Below, one piece after another: positions 11,704-20,284 of a DNA stretch of 45,252 nt; within the stretch, counting starts at the first letter, position 1, and each line of letters starts with the position of its first letter. The DNA is taken from positions 1-45,252 of the forward strand of contig JAGVLG010000116.1 of NCBI GenBank assembly GCA_020054325.1. Direction: 5' to 3'. Position numbers and translations under genes: made by a program. The DNA is from Gammaproteobacteria bacterium (GTDB lineage Bacteria; Pseudomonadota; Gammaproteobacteria; UBA6186; Azoamicaceae). A model generated the notes under the pieces. That model ran no database searches, was not told the origin of the DNA, and saw only the letters and a program-made list of their open reading frames with translations.

Positions 11704-12294
11704 ATGTCAGGATGTTTACCATCTTTTACCGGTTGTCGTGAAAAAAAGGAATATGTTAGAGAAGAAGTAAAAGACATTTTCGAGAAAGGTCGCAAAGTTC
11801 TTGCCGAAGCTGCTAAAAAACTTCACGAAGCCTCCGATGCCTTAGATGCCCAAATCCCAAATCTTGTGAAATTCCTTGAATCAGCCAAAGCAGTTTACAA
11901 GGATGATGCCAATATGCTTGCAAATATTGAGGCAGCAATTCTGTTTTTAAGACGACTGGATGTAACTCTAGATGGAGTACAAGATTTGGTGGATGCTGCT
12001 CAAGCAACACAAATTACAGGTAACGTTGCGCAATCATCTGCAAATTTAATCATTAGTGCTAAAACTGCAAGCTCGACATTCAAAACCTACATTGAAGCAT
12101 TAAGAGCTTTGGATGTAAATGTTGGTATTGCACCAGCCATTTTAGAAACTATTGATCAAACACTTGCAAAAATCACTGCGCTGGCAACACTAGTGGGTTT
12201 AAATACCAATGTTGCAACAACAGCAGCTGCGGTTGAAACAGCTCCAGCTGCGGTTCCTGCTGAGGCAGCACCAACTCCTACTCCAGCACCTTAA
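11704..12294 (+). CDS. Small helical protein with Ala/Pro tail, unknown
   Basis: Start chosen at 11704 because GGAGGG lies 7 nt upstream; an in-frame ATG at 11689 has no such site. The resulting 196-aa protein has two early cysteines (MSGCLPSFTGC) but no signal peptide. It then has amphipathic helices (about 15-165) rich in Ala, Leu and Lys, and a low-complexity Ala/Pro/Thr tail (about 170-196). It resembles a small four-helix bundle, but I assign no family. The gene stands alone, divergent from the FleQ-like gene and convergent with the ankyrin-like gene. Confidence 0.7.
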   Translation: MSGCLPSFTGCREKKEYVREEVKDIFEKGRKVLAEAAKKLHEASDALDAQIPNLVKFLESAKAVYKDDANMLANIEAAILFLRRLDVTLDGVQDLVDAAQATQITGNVAQSSANLIISAKTASSTFKTYIEALRALDVNVGIAPAILETIDQTLAKITALATLVGLNTNVATTAAAVETAPAAVPAEAAPTPTPAP

Positions 12295-12304
12295 TTGTTT
12301 GTTA

Positions 12305-12327
12305 AGAGCCTGCTTACTGCAGGCTCT
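12305..12327 (+). terminator. Stem-loop after the 196-aa gene
   Basis: A perfect 9-bp GC-rich stem (12305-12313 with 12319-12327) with a 5-nt loop lies 10 nt after the stop codon and between two convergent genes. The usual T-run is missing on both strands, so termination efficiency is uncertain. Confidence 0.5.
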
Positions 12328-12348
12328 AATACCAAGTGTCAAAAAAAT

Positions 12349-15327
12349 TTAAGAAATAGTACAGCGCTGGGTAACTGCATGTACCAAGCTAGTACAAGGG
12401 GTACGTTTTGCTTCATTAATACAATCCACCAACTCTCTAAATGGTTCAATTGTAGCAGGATCTTGTCGCATCATTGCGATTGCTTCCTCACGGAAGGTAT
12501 AGCCTTTACAATTCTTATTTGTAAGCAAGTTATCTGTTATTCCAGGACACTTCTCCAATAAATAAGCCAAGCAATCTAACGAATCTTCCTCAATATGTTT
12601 GTATCTGCGAATTGTTTCAACCAGCATCGATAAAATATTACTACCGTCGTACACACATCCAGTTGGATCAAAGCCCTTATTTAACAACCAATCAATTTTT
12701 TCTTCACTAGGATTATCAAGTATAACTCGGCCGAATAATACAGCTGATAAATATTGCTTGGATTCTGTAGTTTGCAATTCAGGTTGCTGTGCAAAAACAT
12801 AATTAATTATCGGCAATCCGGGTGTATCTTCATAGGCCATAGTAAGGCCAGCTGTTCTTTCAGTAACTATCAAGCCGCATTTTTCACATAAAAATTTCAA
12901 AGCGGCCAAATGATCAATATTTGCGGTATTAAGTAACAATTCAGTTGCAACATTTCGATAATCGCTAGGCTGCATCGAATCTTCTACTGCTGCAATACAT
13001 GCCAACTCAGACCTAAGCTCTGCAATATCTACCTGCTGCATTTGTACTTTTGTATCGCCAGAAAACAGTGCGATTAGTTTGCTCCAGGCAATGGTGCTAG
13101 TAATATTAGGGATTTTGGTTACATCTTTAGATACCGGATAAAACACAAATAGCTTTTTTCGAAATTTAGTTTCAATTTTAGCATTATGCTGGGAAACAAT
13201 TAATCGATTTAAGCTACGCCTAAACTTGGGATTTTCACACAGGGTTCGCAACATTTCTCCATGATTGCCAATATAGCTAACCAGCTCCTTACCCTGCGTA
13301 AGAGCAATTTTTGCAGAAGCAAGCTTTGTATTTAATGCTTGAGAAAAGTTTGTGAAACTCTCTAAGAATTCAGATATTGCGGTAACATTATTAGCACTAA
13401 TAAACGCATTTAAAATATTACCTGAGTTTTCAAACCACATCGCATGCGCAGTTGTGGCATAAGGCCTAAATCCAGATTGAACTAAATCTGGGAGTGATTT
13501 TAAGATCTGATGTTGCAACATATGTGCCACAGGTAGCCAACAATTTTTATGCGCCAGATACAATGGAGTTGCGCCATGTTTATTTTTGATAAAAATTAAC
13601 CGCGTTAAAATAGAACTGCCTTTCAAAGCAAATAGATGCTTTAGAATATGTTGGACTTTTAATGGCGATTGTTGCACAATTATGAAGTGCAACAAAGTGT
13701 CACGAGCATTATTAAGACCACGTTCCAGTTGTTGCATAGTTTGATCAATGCTTAACTCACCATAATATGCCTGCCATATTTTTTGTAGAATTGTTAAATT
13801 ATCGATCGCATACAATGCCCAATAGTGTAACGCATTTAAACCATTACTGTCACAATCTGCAATCGTGGCTTTACCATTTTCGATCAAGGTTAGTAACACA
13901 GACTCATCCAGCTTGTTTTGCAGCCCTAGCATTACCGCAGTTTGACCCTCTGAATTTTTAACGTTAGCACAGAGTTTTAAATCGGAGCTAATAATTAAAT
14001 GCACGCGTTCTGGTTGCAACAACCCCAATAACTCTTGTGTTTTTTGCGTATACCATGCCGCAACTGCAACAAATCTTTTATTCAAGCTTTCTTTTGACTT
14101 GGCATCGCAATGTTTGTGTTTAGATAAAGTTGCATATACCTGACTCTTGCGAAGGCAGAGTTCTTGTTCAGTAAATGCAAGTATTTTATCCAATATTATT
14201 CTAAACTTTTCAAATGAATCTATTTTACCAAGCAAAAATAGATAAAATTCTAAATCGCAAATTATGTTTGCAATAAATTCTGTTGTAACAGTTGATGCGC
14301 TTTTTAGCTGTTGGCGCAAGTCAGTAAAAACCTCGTGTGAGTGTTGCGGGTTAGCAACAATGTAGTTATTAATTTGCACAGCATCTAGCGCTGCAATAAT
14401 ATCTTTGAGGGTAAAATCCACTGACCTGCCATGCGTTAAATCGGTAGCCGACATGAAACCAATAGATTGACTTGCAACACTTCTACTAGTTAAAGGTGGA
14501 GTGGCTACTTCAGCAGATTTGAATACAGCGCTCTCGAGTCCATCAAGCGTTACTGTTGGTCCAAACTCAATTCCAGGTTGCAAATCTAACGATCCTGATC
14601 TGACTCTATCCTGGATCGAAGAAAATAGTCCAGGCGCTGAAACTGTCGACCTAACTTCAGATTCAGGTTCATTTGGATCATAATCATTGAATGAAACCGG
14701 ACTAGTTATATCGGATCTTCTATTTGATGGTTCTTGAGGGTCTAGCATTTCTGGCACAGTCTGTTTCGATTGAATTGGCCACTGCTCTACTGCATAGCCC
14801 GCTGTTTGGTTTAGCTGCAAATATTGCGCATTTGACTGCTGCACTATTGCTACAAATCCTGGCTGAGGCAGCTGCATCAATGTTGATAATTGCTGAATCA
14901 TGTAAGCGTATCGCGCATCGCAAGTGCTGCTAAATTGCTGATGCCAAAAATAAAAATCAGGATCACTTGGAAAACGCACCCCTAGGCTAATAGCAAGATC
15001 CACAAATTTAAACTCATCAAGTTTAATTGCGTTTAACAAGCAGAGTCGAATATTTTCATTATTTTCTAAAATTCTGCTTTGATCGATACCCTTGAGATAA
15101 TTTAATTCTTGTGTAATTTGTGAGAAATACAGACTACCAAATTTCTCTAGATAACTCTGATAATGCACGTCAATTTTAGCTGCCAAAAAGTTGGCGGCCA
15201 TGGAAATTAATAAGCGCAATTTATCAGAGATTTTTGCCTGGTCTAGCTTCAAATCGATTTGCTGCATCATGGCTAACAAACGAGAATCAATTATGGGCGT
15301 GGGAGTAGTTATAATTGGCACAAACAT
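12349..15327 (-). CDS. Large ankyrin-repeat-like protein, effector candidate
   Basis: About 992 aa from the ATG at 15327 (a TTG four codons earlier is the alternative). Residues ~450-605 hold degenerate ankyrin repeats, seen as NSEGQTAVMLGL, DSNGLNALHYWAL, ARDTLLHFII and NKHGATPLYLAH, each followed by a helix. A second weaker set lies around 800-960 (IDWLLNKGFDPTG ... DGSNILSMLV, and LAYLLEKCPGI). The N-terminal ~200 residues are helical. A Ser/Thr/Pro-rich stretch (about 190-290) looks like a linker. There is no signal peptide or membrane segment. Ankyrin proteins of this size are typical type IV effectors in Legionellales, but no secretion signal can be shown here. It is last of three minus-strand genes for large or coiled-coil proteins. 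Confidence 0.75.
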   Translation of the reverse strand: MFVPIITTPTPIIDSRLLAMMQQIDLKLDQAKISDKLRLLISMAANFLAAKIDVHYQSYLEKFGSLYFSQITQELNYLKGIDQSRILENNENIRLCLLNAIKLDEFKFVDLAISLGVRFPSDPDFYFWHQQFSSTCDARYAYMIQQLSTLMQLPQPGFVAIVQQSNAQYLQLNQTAGYAVEQWPIQSKQTVPEMLDPQEPSNRRSDITSPVSFNDYDPNEPESEVRSTVSAPGLFSSIQDRVRSGSLDLQPGIEFGPTVTLDGLESAVFKSAEVATPPLTSRSVASQSIGFMSATDLTHGRSVDFTLKDIIAALDAVQINNYIVANPQHSHEVFTDLRQQLKSASTVTTEFIANIICDLEFYLFLLGKIDSFEKFRIILDKILAFTEQELCLRKSQVYATLSKHKHCDAKSKESLNKRFVAVAAWYTQKTQELLGLLQPERVHLIISSDLKLCANVKNSEGQTAVMLGLQNKLDESVLLTLIENGKATIADCDSNGLNALHYWALYAIDNLTILQKIWQAYYGELSIDQTMQQLERGLNNARDTLLHFIIVQQSPLKVQHILKHLFALKGSSILTRLIFIKNKHGATPLYLAHKNCWLPVAHMLQHQILKSLPDLVQSGFRPYATTAHAMWFENSGNILNAFISANNVTAISEFLESFTNFSQALNTKLASAKIALTQGKELVSYIGNHGEMLRTLCENPKFRRSLNRLIVSQHNAKIETKFRKKLFVFYPVSKDVTKIPNITSTIAWSKLIALFSGDTKVQMQQVDIAELRSELACIAAVEDSMQPSDYRNVATELLLNTANIDHLAALKFLCEKCGLIVTERTAGLTMAYEDTPGLPIINYVFAQQPELQTTESKQYLSAVLFGRVILDNPSEEKIDWLLNKGFDPTGCVYDGSNILSMLVETIRRYKHIEEDSLDCLAYLLEKCPGITDNLLTNKNCKGYTFREEAIAMMRQDPATIEPFRELVDCINEAKRTPCTSLVHAVTQRCTIS

Positions 15328-15394
15328 TTTCGATCTCAACTAACTTAACTTCAGTAAATGCAGCAGCTAGTATATCGGTTTGTTAGCACTATTT

Positions 15395-15838
15395 CTACAA
15401 GTGCCGTAAGTTGTTTCTATTAAATTTTCTGATACTTTGAACTAAATCTGGTTGTAAATTGGAACCAATTTGATCCGATTCGTTAGCTTCTTGGGATTGC
15501 ATTTGTAGCATCCGCAGCTCTGCAAGGTTGTCTAGTATTGCATCTCTGGCTAAATATCTGCTATCCAAGCTTTCTGTAGCTTTATCTAACTCCTCGAGAC
15601 GTTGTTGATACTCAGTTCTTACTGCTTTGATTGCTGTGGGCTCGATAACCCCTTGTAACCTTGCCTCAGCTCTAGCAAGATTTTTAGTCGCCAACTTGAC
15701 CCGCCGGTCGCAGATTGGCAACTCTCGCTCTATTTTGTATAGTTTATCTTCAAGTAAAAATATTTGAAAATCGATATTATGCTGCAATTGTTGCGCATCA
15801 CGTGAAAAGGTTAACAAACTACTATTATTTCCAGGCAT
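15395..15838 (-). CDS. Coiled-coil protein, unknown
   Basis: The start is taken at 15838, where a TGAGG site precedes the ATG; another ATG four codons upstream overlaps that site. The 147-aa product is almost wholly helical, with heptad-like spacing (LLEDKLYKIERELPICDR and LAELRMLQMQSQ) and many charged residues. It has no signal peptide. It lies between the 739-aa coiled-coil gene and the ankyrin-like gene on the same strand. It may be a partner of either, but no family is recognised. Confidence 0.6.
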   Translation of the reverse strand: MPGNNSSLLTFSRDAQQLQHNIDFQIFLLEDKLYKIERELPICDRRVKLATKNLARAEARLQGVIEPTAIKAVRTEYQQRLEELDKATESLDSRYLARDAILDNLAELRMLQMQSQEANESDQIGSNLQPDLVQSIRKFNRNNLRHL

Positions 15839-15914
15839 AATTAACCTCATGAAATACTATATCGTAGTATAGTAGAATCTACAGAACTATGATGTCTAAG
15901 ATAGTCACAACGAT

Positions 15915-15948
15915 GAGTCGTCGCCATTTAGATTTAGGGCGACGACTC
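15915..15948. repeat. Stem-loop between two coiled-coil genes
   Basis: A perfect 11-bp stem (15915-15925 with 15938-15948, GAGTCGTCGCC and its complement) with a 12-nt loop lies 7 nt beyond the stop of the 739-aa gene. No T-run follows on either strand. It could be an mRNA 3' end protector or a weak terminator. Part of it (GACTCAACCT) is repeated directly nearby. Confidence 0.55.
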
Positions 15949-15955
15949 AACCTGG

Positions 15956-18175
15956 CTAAGGACTCAACCTAGTTGAACTAGGCGTAGCCGGACATGGTGG
16001 ATGTGGCGATGTTGGCTCTTGGAGTTCATATGGATCTACATCATCGTGTTCTAGAGCCATTTCCCTAGTATCAGAATCCGTAGAATCTGCTGGTAATCTT
16101 ACCACACCTAAATCACTAAGATCCTCATCATCGCTATCTTCTTGTTGCAATTTTTCTATTAAAGATTGCAAGCTAGCTGGAAAATCGCTCAACACTAAAG
16201 GCATTGGAAAAAGTTTAATTCTTTGTTGTAAATTAACTAATAACGTTAAGCGCTGCCTAAATGAAGCTGGACGTTCATCTGTAAATGAATTATGAAATAC
16301 TTCATAATCATCTATCATTGTAGCAAAAGTAGATAACTGTAATTGCTGATCTGGCGTGCAATTATGAATTACTGCCAATGCTGCATTGGTAAAATATATT
16401 TTCAAAGCTAACAGCAACATTTTAGATATATTCTTCGGCAAAGAAGGATCTTCATTGCCCAATCGCAACTGATCGTCAAAATTTATATAATCCTTCAAAG
16501 CATTGATATACGCTCCCAATTTAATCTTATGCAATACTAATTCTCTTAAAAGGTTTTTATTATTAAATTCTCCAAACTGTTTTCTAAAAAATGGCATGTG
16601 TTCATTTATAAAGTTTTCCACAAAACCAAATACAACGTTTATGGTTGGTTTAAGTTTATCGACAAGTGGCAGTATATCAAAAATTGAACTTTCAGTAACT
16701 TTTTTGGCATAACTAGAATTTAAATGCTTTATGGCATAATCAAAGCTAATCAGTCGATCAAACTGCACCAACGTACACAAAGTAAATTCTAAATTCAAAC
16801 GCTCTAATTTAGCTTCTGCAGCGCTGATTAACATAGAACTTTCCGGCATTTTTTGTGAATTCGCCCCAGCTTTAAGTGACGATGATTTTTGTTGTTTTAA
16901 CTCTTCAAGCTCACTTGAAACCAGGCTGATTTTTTCACTCAATTCAAACTCAATTACATAGTTTGCATCTTTTGCATAATATAAATCCCTTAGTAAATTT
17001 TCACATTTCTTTAATTCCTGTTCAATTGTTTCAAAATTCGATAAATCAAGCCCAAGGGCCGCACAATATAAACTTTTTAATTCATTATAATATTTTTTAT
17101 TAAACTTTATCCGGCGTTTAACTTGCGGATCGTACAGAAGCTCTGCAAATTTTGAATCTGTTAAGTACAGATTACATTTCCCTATAGAAGCGTCACAATC
17201 CACAAGCTTCTTTTTTAATGTAACCTCAAATTGTTTACAATTAATTTTTTTTCTAATACTCATTAACATTTCTTCTTGGGATTGTTGATATTGTTGCATT
17301 ACCTGATCATGCAGGACCTCCACTTCGCTCTCAACCAGCGTTACAATCATAGTTTCACCAGCATCTTCGGGAATATCTTTTGCGAGTCTCAGATTTAAAT
17401 CTTCCAACTTCGCTTCCAAGTCTTTTTTAGCTACATCAAGGAGCTTATGTAATTCAAGATTAATTTGCCTAAATATTGCTAAGGTTTCGGCATCTGGGTC
17501 TTCAAAGTCTTGTTCAAATCGCTGCAACAACGCATTATATTCTTTTGAATCCACCTTGCCAGCCCGAATTTCTTGCTGCTCAGTATAAATTTCGGATAAA
17601 TAGGTAACTTTATGTTTATTAATTTCTTGTTGCAAATAATACAAAATTAAATTACGTTTAGATGCTTGAATCTTATCGATTAACCCCATCTCGACAGGAG
17701 TCAAACACTGCTTTTTTAAATCAGCAATTTCTGTTTCTATCTCAGCTAAGGTCTGCTCTAAAATGTGTTTTGGTTCAAGATCCCCATCAGCAAGATAGTT
17801 CTGTAGACTCGAGCTGATTTCAGATTTTTCAGTTTCTAGCTGCTGCAGTCTGGTTTCTACTTCAATCCTACTGCCCATATTCAAAGCTGCTAATCGGCTT
17901 GCTAATTCTTTCTTTTTATTTTCTAAACGTGCTTTTGCACGCCCATCGCTCATTTGTTCAATTAAAGTATTATGATAGTCAATCTGCTTTTGTAATGCTT
18001 GGTATTGTGCATCGGCAGCATGCTGCTGGCTACGATATGCTTGCAACTCTTGCTCTGTGGCTGCAATTACAGCAAGTAAATTATTTTTAATTAAATCAGG
18101 CTGTGGCGTGGTTTCGGAAACAAATACAGTCTCCCTAGGTTGAGGAGCTATATAACCATTAAAAGCACGTAACAT
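15956..18175 (-). CDS. Large coiled-coil protein, unknown, effector candidate
   Basis: The start is set at 18175 because AAGGAG lies 6 nt before that ATG; the frame stays open 26 codons further upstream without a comparable site. The product is 739 aa and mostly helical, with many Glu/Lys/Gln/Leu heptads in residues ~30-260 and further helices to ~640. It ends in an acidic Asp/Glu/Ser/Pro-rich tail (DSDDEDLSDLG ... SPHPPCPATPSS). No signal peptide, membrane segment or enzymatic motif is seen. The gene is divergent from bcp. Long soluble coiled-coil proteins with an acidic tail are common among secreted effectors of intracellular bacteria, but that is only an analogy. Confidence 0.7.
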   Translation of the reverse strand: MLRAFNGYIAPQPRETVFVSETTPQPDLIKNNLLAVIAATEQELQAYRSQQHAADAQYQALQKQIDYHNTLIEQMSDGRAKARLENKKKELASRLAALNMGSRIEVETRLQQLETEKSEISSSLQNYLADGDLEPKHILEQTLAEIETEIADLKKQCLTPVEMGLIDKIQASKRNLILYYLQQEINKHKVTYLSEIYTEQQEIRAGKVDSKEYNALLQRFEQDFEDPDAETLAIFRQINLELHKLLDVAKKDLEAKLEDLNLRLAKDIPEDAGETMIVTLVESEVEVLHDQVMQQYQQSQEEMLMSIRKKINCKQFEVTLKKKLVDCDASIGKCNLYLTDSKFAELLYDPQVKRRIKFNKKYYNELKSLYCAALGLDLSNFETIEQELKKCENLLRDLYYAKDANYVIEFELSEKISLVSSELEELKQQKSSSLKAGANSQKMPESSMLISAAEAKLERLNLEFTLCTLVQFDRLISFDYAIKHLNSSYAKKVTESSIFDILPLVDKLKPTINVVFGFVENFINEHMPFFRKQFGEFNNKNLLRELVLHKIKLGAYINALKDYINFDDQLRLGNEDPSLPKNISKMLLLALKIYFTNAALAVIHNCTPDQQLQLSTFATMIDDYEVFHNSFTDERPASFRQRLTLLVNLQQRIKLFPMPLVLSDFPASLQSLIEKLQQEDSDDEDLSDLGVVRLPADSTDSDTREMALEHDDVDPYELQEPTSPHPPCPATPSSTRLSP

Positions 18176-18276
18176 TTGCGTCTCCTTGCAACACAAAATC
18201 CTTAAAGCATTATCCCATGGCTTGGCGATTATTCCAACTAGCAGTATACTCAAACAAATTTCAGCCAGGACTCATT

Positions 18277-18750
18277 ATGCAAGTTAAATTAGATATGCTC
18301 TTACCTAACTTTGAGGTGCAAAGTACCCGCGGCACTATTTCAAGCCAAGATTTAGTTGGAAAGTATTTAATACTGTATTTTTATCCAAAAGATAACACGC
18401 CTGGCTGTACATGTGAGGCAAACGACTTTAATTCCCTTTACCAAGATTTTACTGCAGCCAATGCAGAAATTATCGGAGTATCGCGTGACACCATAAAAAG
18501 TCATGCTAACTTCAAGACGAAGAAAAAACTGCAATTCGATCTAATTGCAGATACTAACAGTAAGCTTTGTGATTTATTTGCAGTAATTAATAGCAAATCT
18601 ATCTTTGGTAAAACAGCCCTTGGGCTAGTTCGTAGCACATTTTTGTTTGGTCCTGACGGCAAATTAATTCGAGAATGGCGTAAAGTTGCCGTCAAAGATC
18701 ATGCAAAAATGGTGTTAGCAACCATCTTGGCGCATCAGGCTAGTAATTAG
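18277..18750 (+). CDS. bcp: Peroxiredoxin Bcp (thiol peroxidase)
   Basis: Reduces hydrogen and organic peroxides using thioredoxin; cytosolic. From the ATG at 18277 (AGGA at 6-nt spacing) the 157-aa length is normal for Bcp. Motifs are LILYFYPKDNTPGCTCEANDF with the peroxidatic Cys44, and later VSRDTIKSHANF and RSTFLFGPDGKLIREWR. Oddly, the resolving cysteine that many Bcp proteins have five residues after the first is Asn49 here, and a cysteine appears at position 46 instead. The enzyme may therefore work by a 1-Cys mechanism or use another partner such as the distant Cys in SKLCDLF. Confidence 0.93.
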   Translation: MQVKLDMLLPNFEVQSTRGTISSQDLVGKYLILYFYPKDNTPGCTCEANDFNSLYQDFTAANAEIIGVSRDTIKSHANFKTKKKLQFDLIADTNSKLCDLFAVINSKSIFGKTALGLVRSTFLFGPDGKLIREWRKVAVKDHAKMVLATILAHQASN

Positions 18751-18840
18751 TTACCTATCGTAATAATTCTAAGTGAATGATTGCTGTTTAATTTCAAGCA
18801 TGCTACATTTTTTCACTGGTAGTTTAGTAAGGTTTCAGCC

Positions 18841-20208
18841 ATGCGATGCACAAAACTTTGTTTCTGGGGTAGTGTTGCTACTTTTGGATACACGTTAGCT
18901 ATTTTGGTCGTCGGTTCAATCAAAATGTCGCAAAAGGATGCTGTACGAAATACTGCACAGTCTGAGCTCGATGCCGCAACTAACCAATATAACATCGCCA
19001 ATAATGCATATCAAACCGCTCTTAATAATATGCGCGATGCGCAACAGAAAATTGGCGATGCAAATTGCTATGTAAGTGGTTTTACAAATTTTGCCATGGC
19101 TTTAAATGCATATTGCAATCCGAATTCCTCCGGTAATGTTTTAACTGATTTAAACATTGCTTATGGTATAAATATTATTGCAAAATCCGATACAATCCGA
19201 ACTACCTCACGTTCTGAATGCGATTGGGTTAGTGTTCCATATAGTTGCCAAAAGACTGATGCAAACGGCAAGCCTTATACAAGCACCTGCTACTCATTAG
19301 AATGTTTTCGGTATACCATAACAACAACATACACAACAACATATGGTACTACGATAACTGGAGCAGGCTCAAGCCAACAAAATAATTGCGGTAGGTACAA
19401 TGCTGGAATACAAATTACCAGTAGGGAATTTTTAAAAAGCTCTACCGGTGTACAAAGAATCAATAAGTACACTGAAAGCAAAACGGACACTTACGCATCG
19501 CAACAAGTAACTGGTGCATTACTTGATAACGATGCTAAAACAATTAATTATGAGGTTGATCCAAAAAATATAAATTACCAAGCAATAGCAGTGAATCTAC
19601 TTGCACAAGTAAATCAACAATGCATATATCTTCTTAGCGCTATAAAGCCGCCAAGTTTTTATCAAGCCATCATAAATGCTACTCAAGCACAACTCCCAGC
19701 ATTACAGCTTGAAATAAATACTACTGGATACATTTTAAATAATGCAACTGCAAAACGAAGTACAAAACAATTTGTTTTTGACCATGCTAATGATAATTCA
19801 AAGCTTGAATACTCCCTTTGGTTACCACTACTATTTCTCGTTCCAGCAGCAGCGTTGGTGCTATTAATTTCTTATGAGGGTTATGCTGAATCAGTCGGAT
19901 ATAGCGGCTTCTCAACTTGTAGTGATGATCCTGAACAAACTTGTGCCTGCTGTTATCAATGGCAACGAACAAGAGAAGCACAAAATAGATCTCGCAGTTA
20001 TATGGTACACCACACAAGTTCAACTACAACTGCTACAACAAGCAGCACAGCTAGAGCAAGCGTTATAGATTCAGTCCCTGTAAGGCCAAATATTCCAGTT
20101 GCACAAGTTGTAGAAGATGCGACCGGTGCTTACGGCAATGCAGTACCAGAAGCTCAACTGCAACCAGATCCAGACCAAACCCTAAAAAATGCTCTAGCGA
20201 TGGCATAA
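18841..20208 (+). CDS. Membrane protein with two TM segments and Cys-rich extracytoplasmic domain, unknown
   Basis: A 455-aa protein with a membrane segment at about residues 7-28 and a second at about 326-348. A ~300-residue loop lies between them. The loop begins with a coiled coil (SELDAATNQYNIANNAYQTA) and holds several cysteines (for example in SECDWVSVPYSCQ and STCYSLECF), suggesting disulphides in the periplasm. After the second segment comes a cytosolic Cys cluster (CSDDPEQTCACC) and a Ser/Thr-rich, probably disordered tail. No family recognised. It stands between bcp and the alpha/beta-hydrolase gene on the same strand. Confidence 0.7.
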   Translation: MRCTKLCFWGSVATFGYTLAILVVGSIKMSQKDAVRNTAQSELDAATNQYNIANNAYQTALNNMRDAQQKIGDANCYVSGFTNFAMALNAYCNPNSSGNVLTDLNIAYGINIIAKSDTIRTTSRSECDWVSVPYSCQKTDANGKPYTSTCYSLECFRYTITTTYTTTYGTTITGAGSSQQNNCGRYNAGIQITSREFLKSSTGVQRINKYTESKTDTYASQQVTGALLDNDAKTINYEVDPKNINYQAIAVNLLAQVNQQCIYLLSAIKPPSFYQAIINATQAQLPALQLEINTTGYILNNATAKRSTKQFVFDHANDNSKLEYSLWLPLLFLVPAAALVLLISYEGYAESVGYSGFSTCSDDPEQTCACCYQWQRTREAQNRSRSYMVHHTSSTTTATTSSTARASVIDSVPVRPNIPVAQVVEDATGAYGNAVPEAQLQPDPDQTLKNALAMA

Positions 20209-20252
20209 GATTAAATAGCTAACTTCGTTCCGATCTGATCTTTTGAAATCCC

Positions 20253-20261
20253 TGTTATAAT
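20253..20261 (+). promoter_or_regulatory. Extended -10 promoter for the hydrolase gene
   Basis: TGTTATAAT fits an extended -10 element (TGn followed by TATAAT at 20256-20261), about 24 nt before the hydrolase ATG. There is no convincing -35 box at the usual distance, which extended -10 promoters can do without. Confidence 0.45.
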
Positions 20262-20284
20262 GATTTTAAAAGGTAAATGGAAGT

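Noticed and set aside
18217-18276. N-terminal extension of bcp by 20 codons
   Set aside because: The ATG at 18277 has an AGGA site, and the extension runs toward the divergent gene's ribosome site without family similarity.
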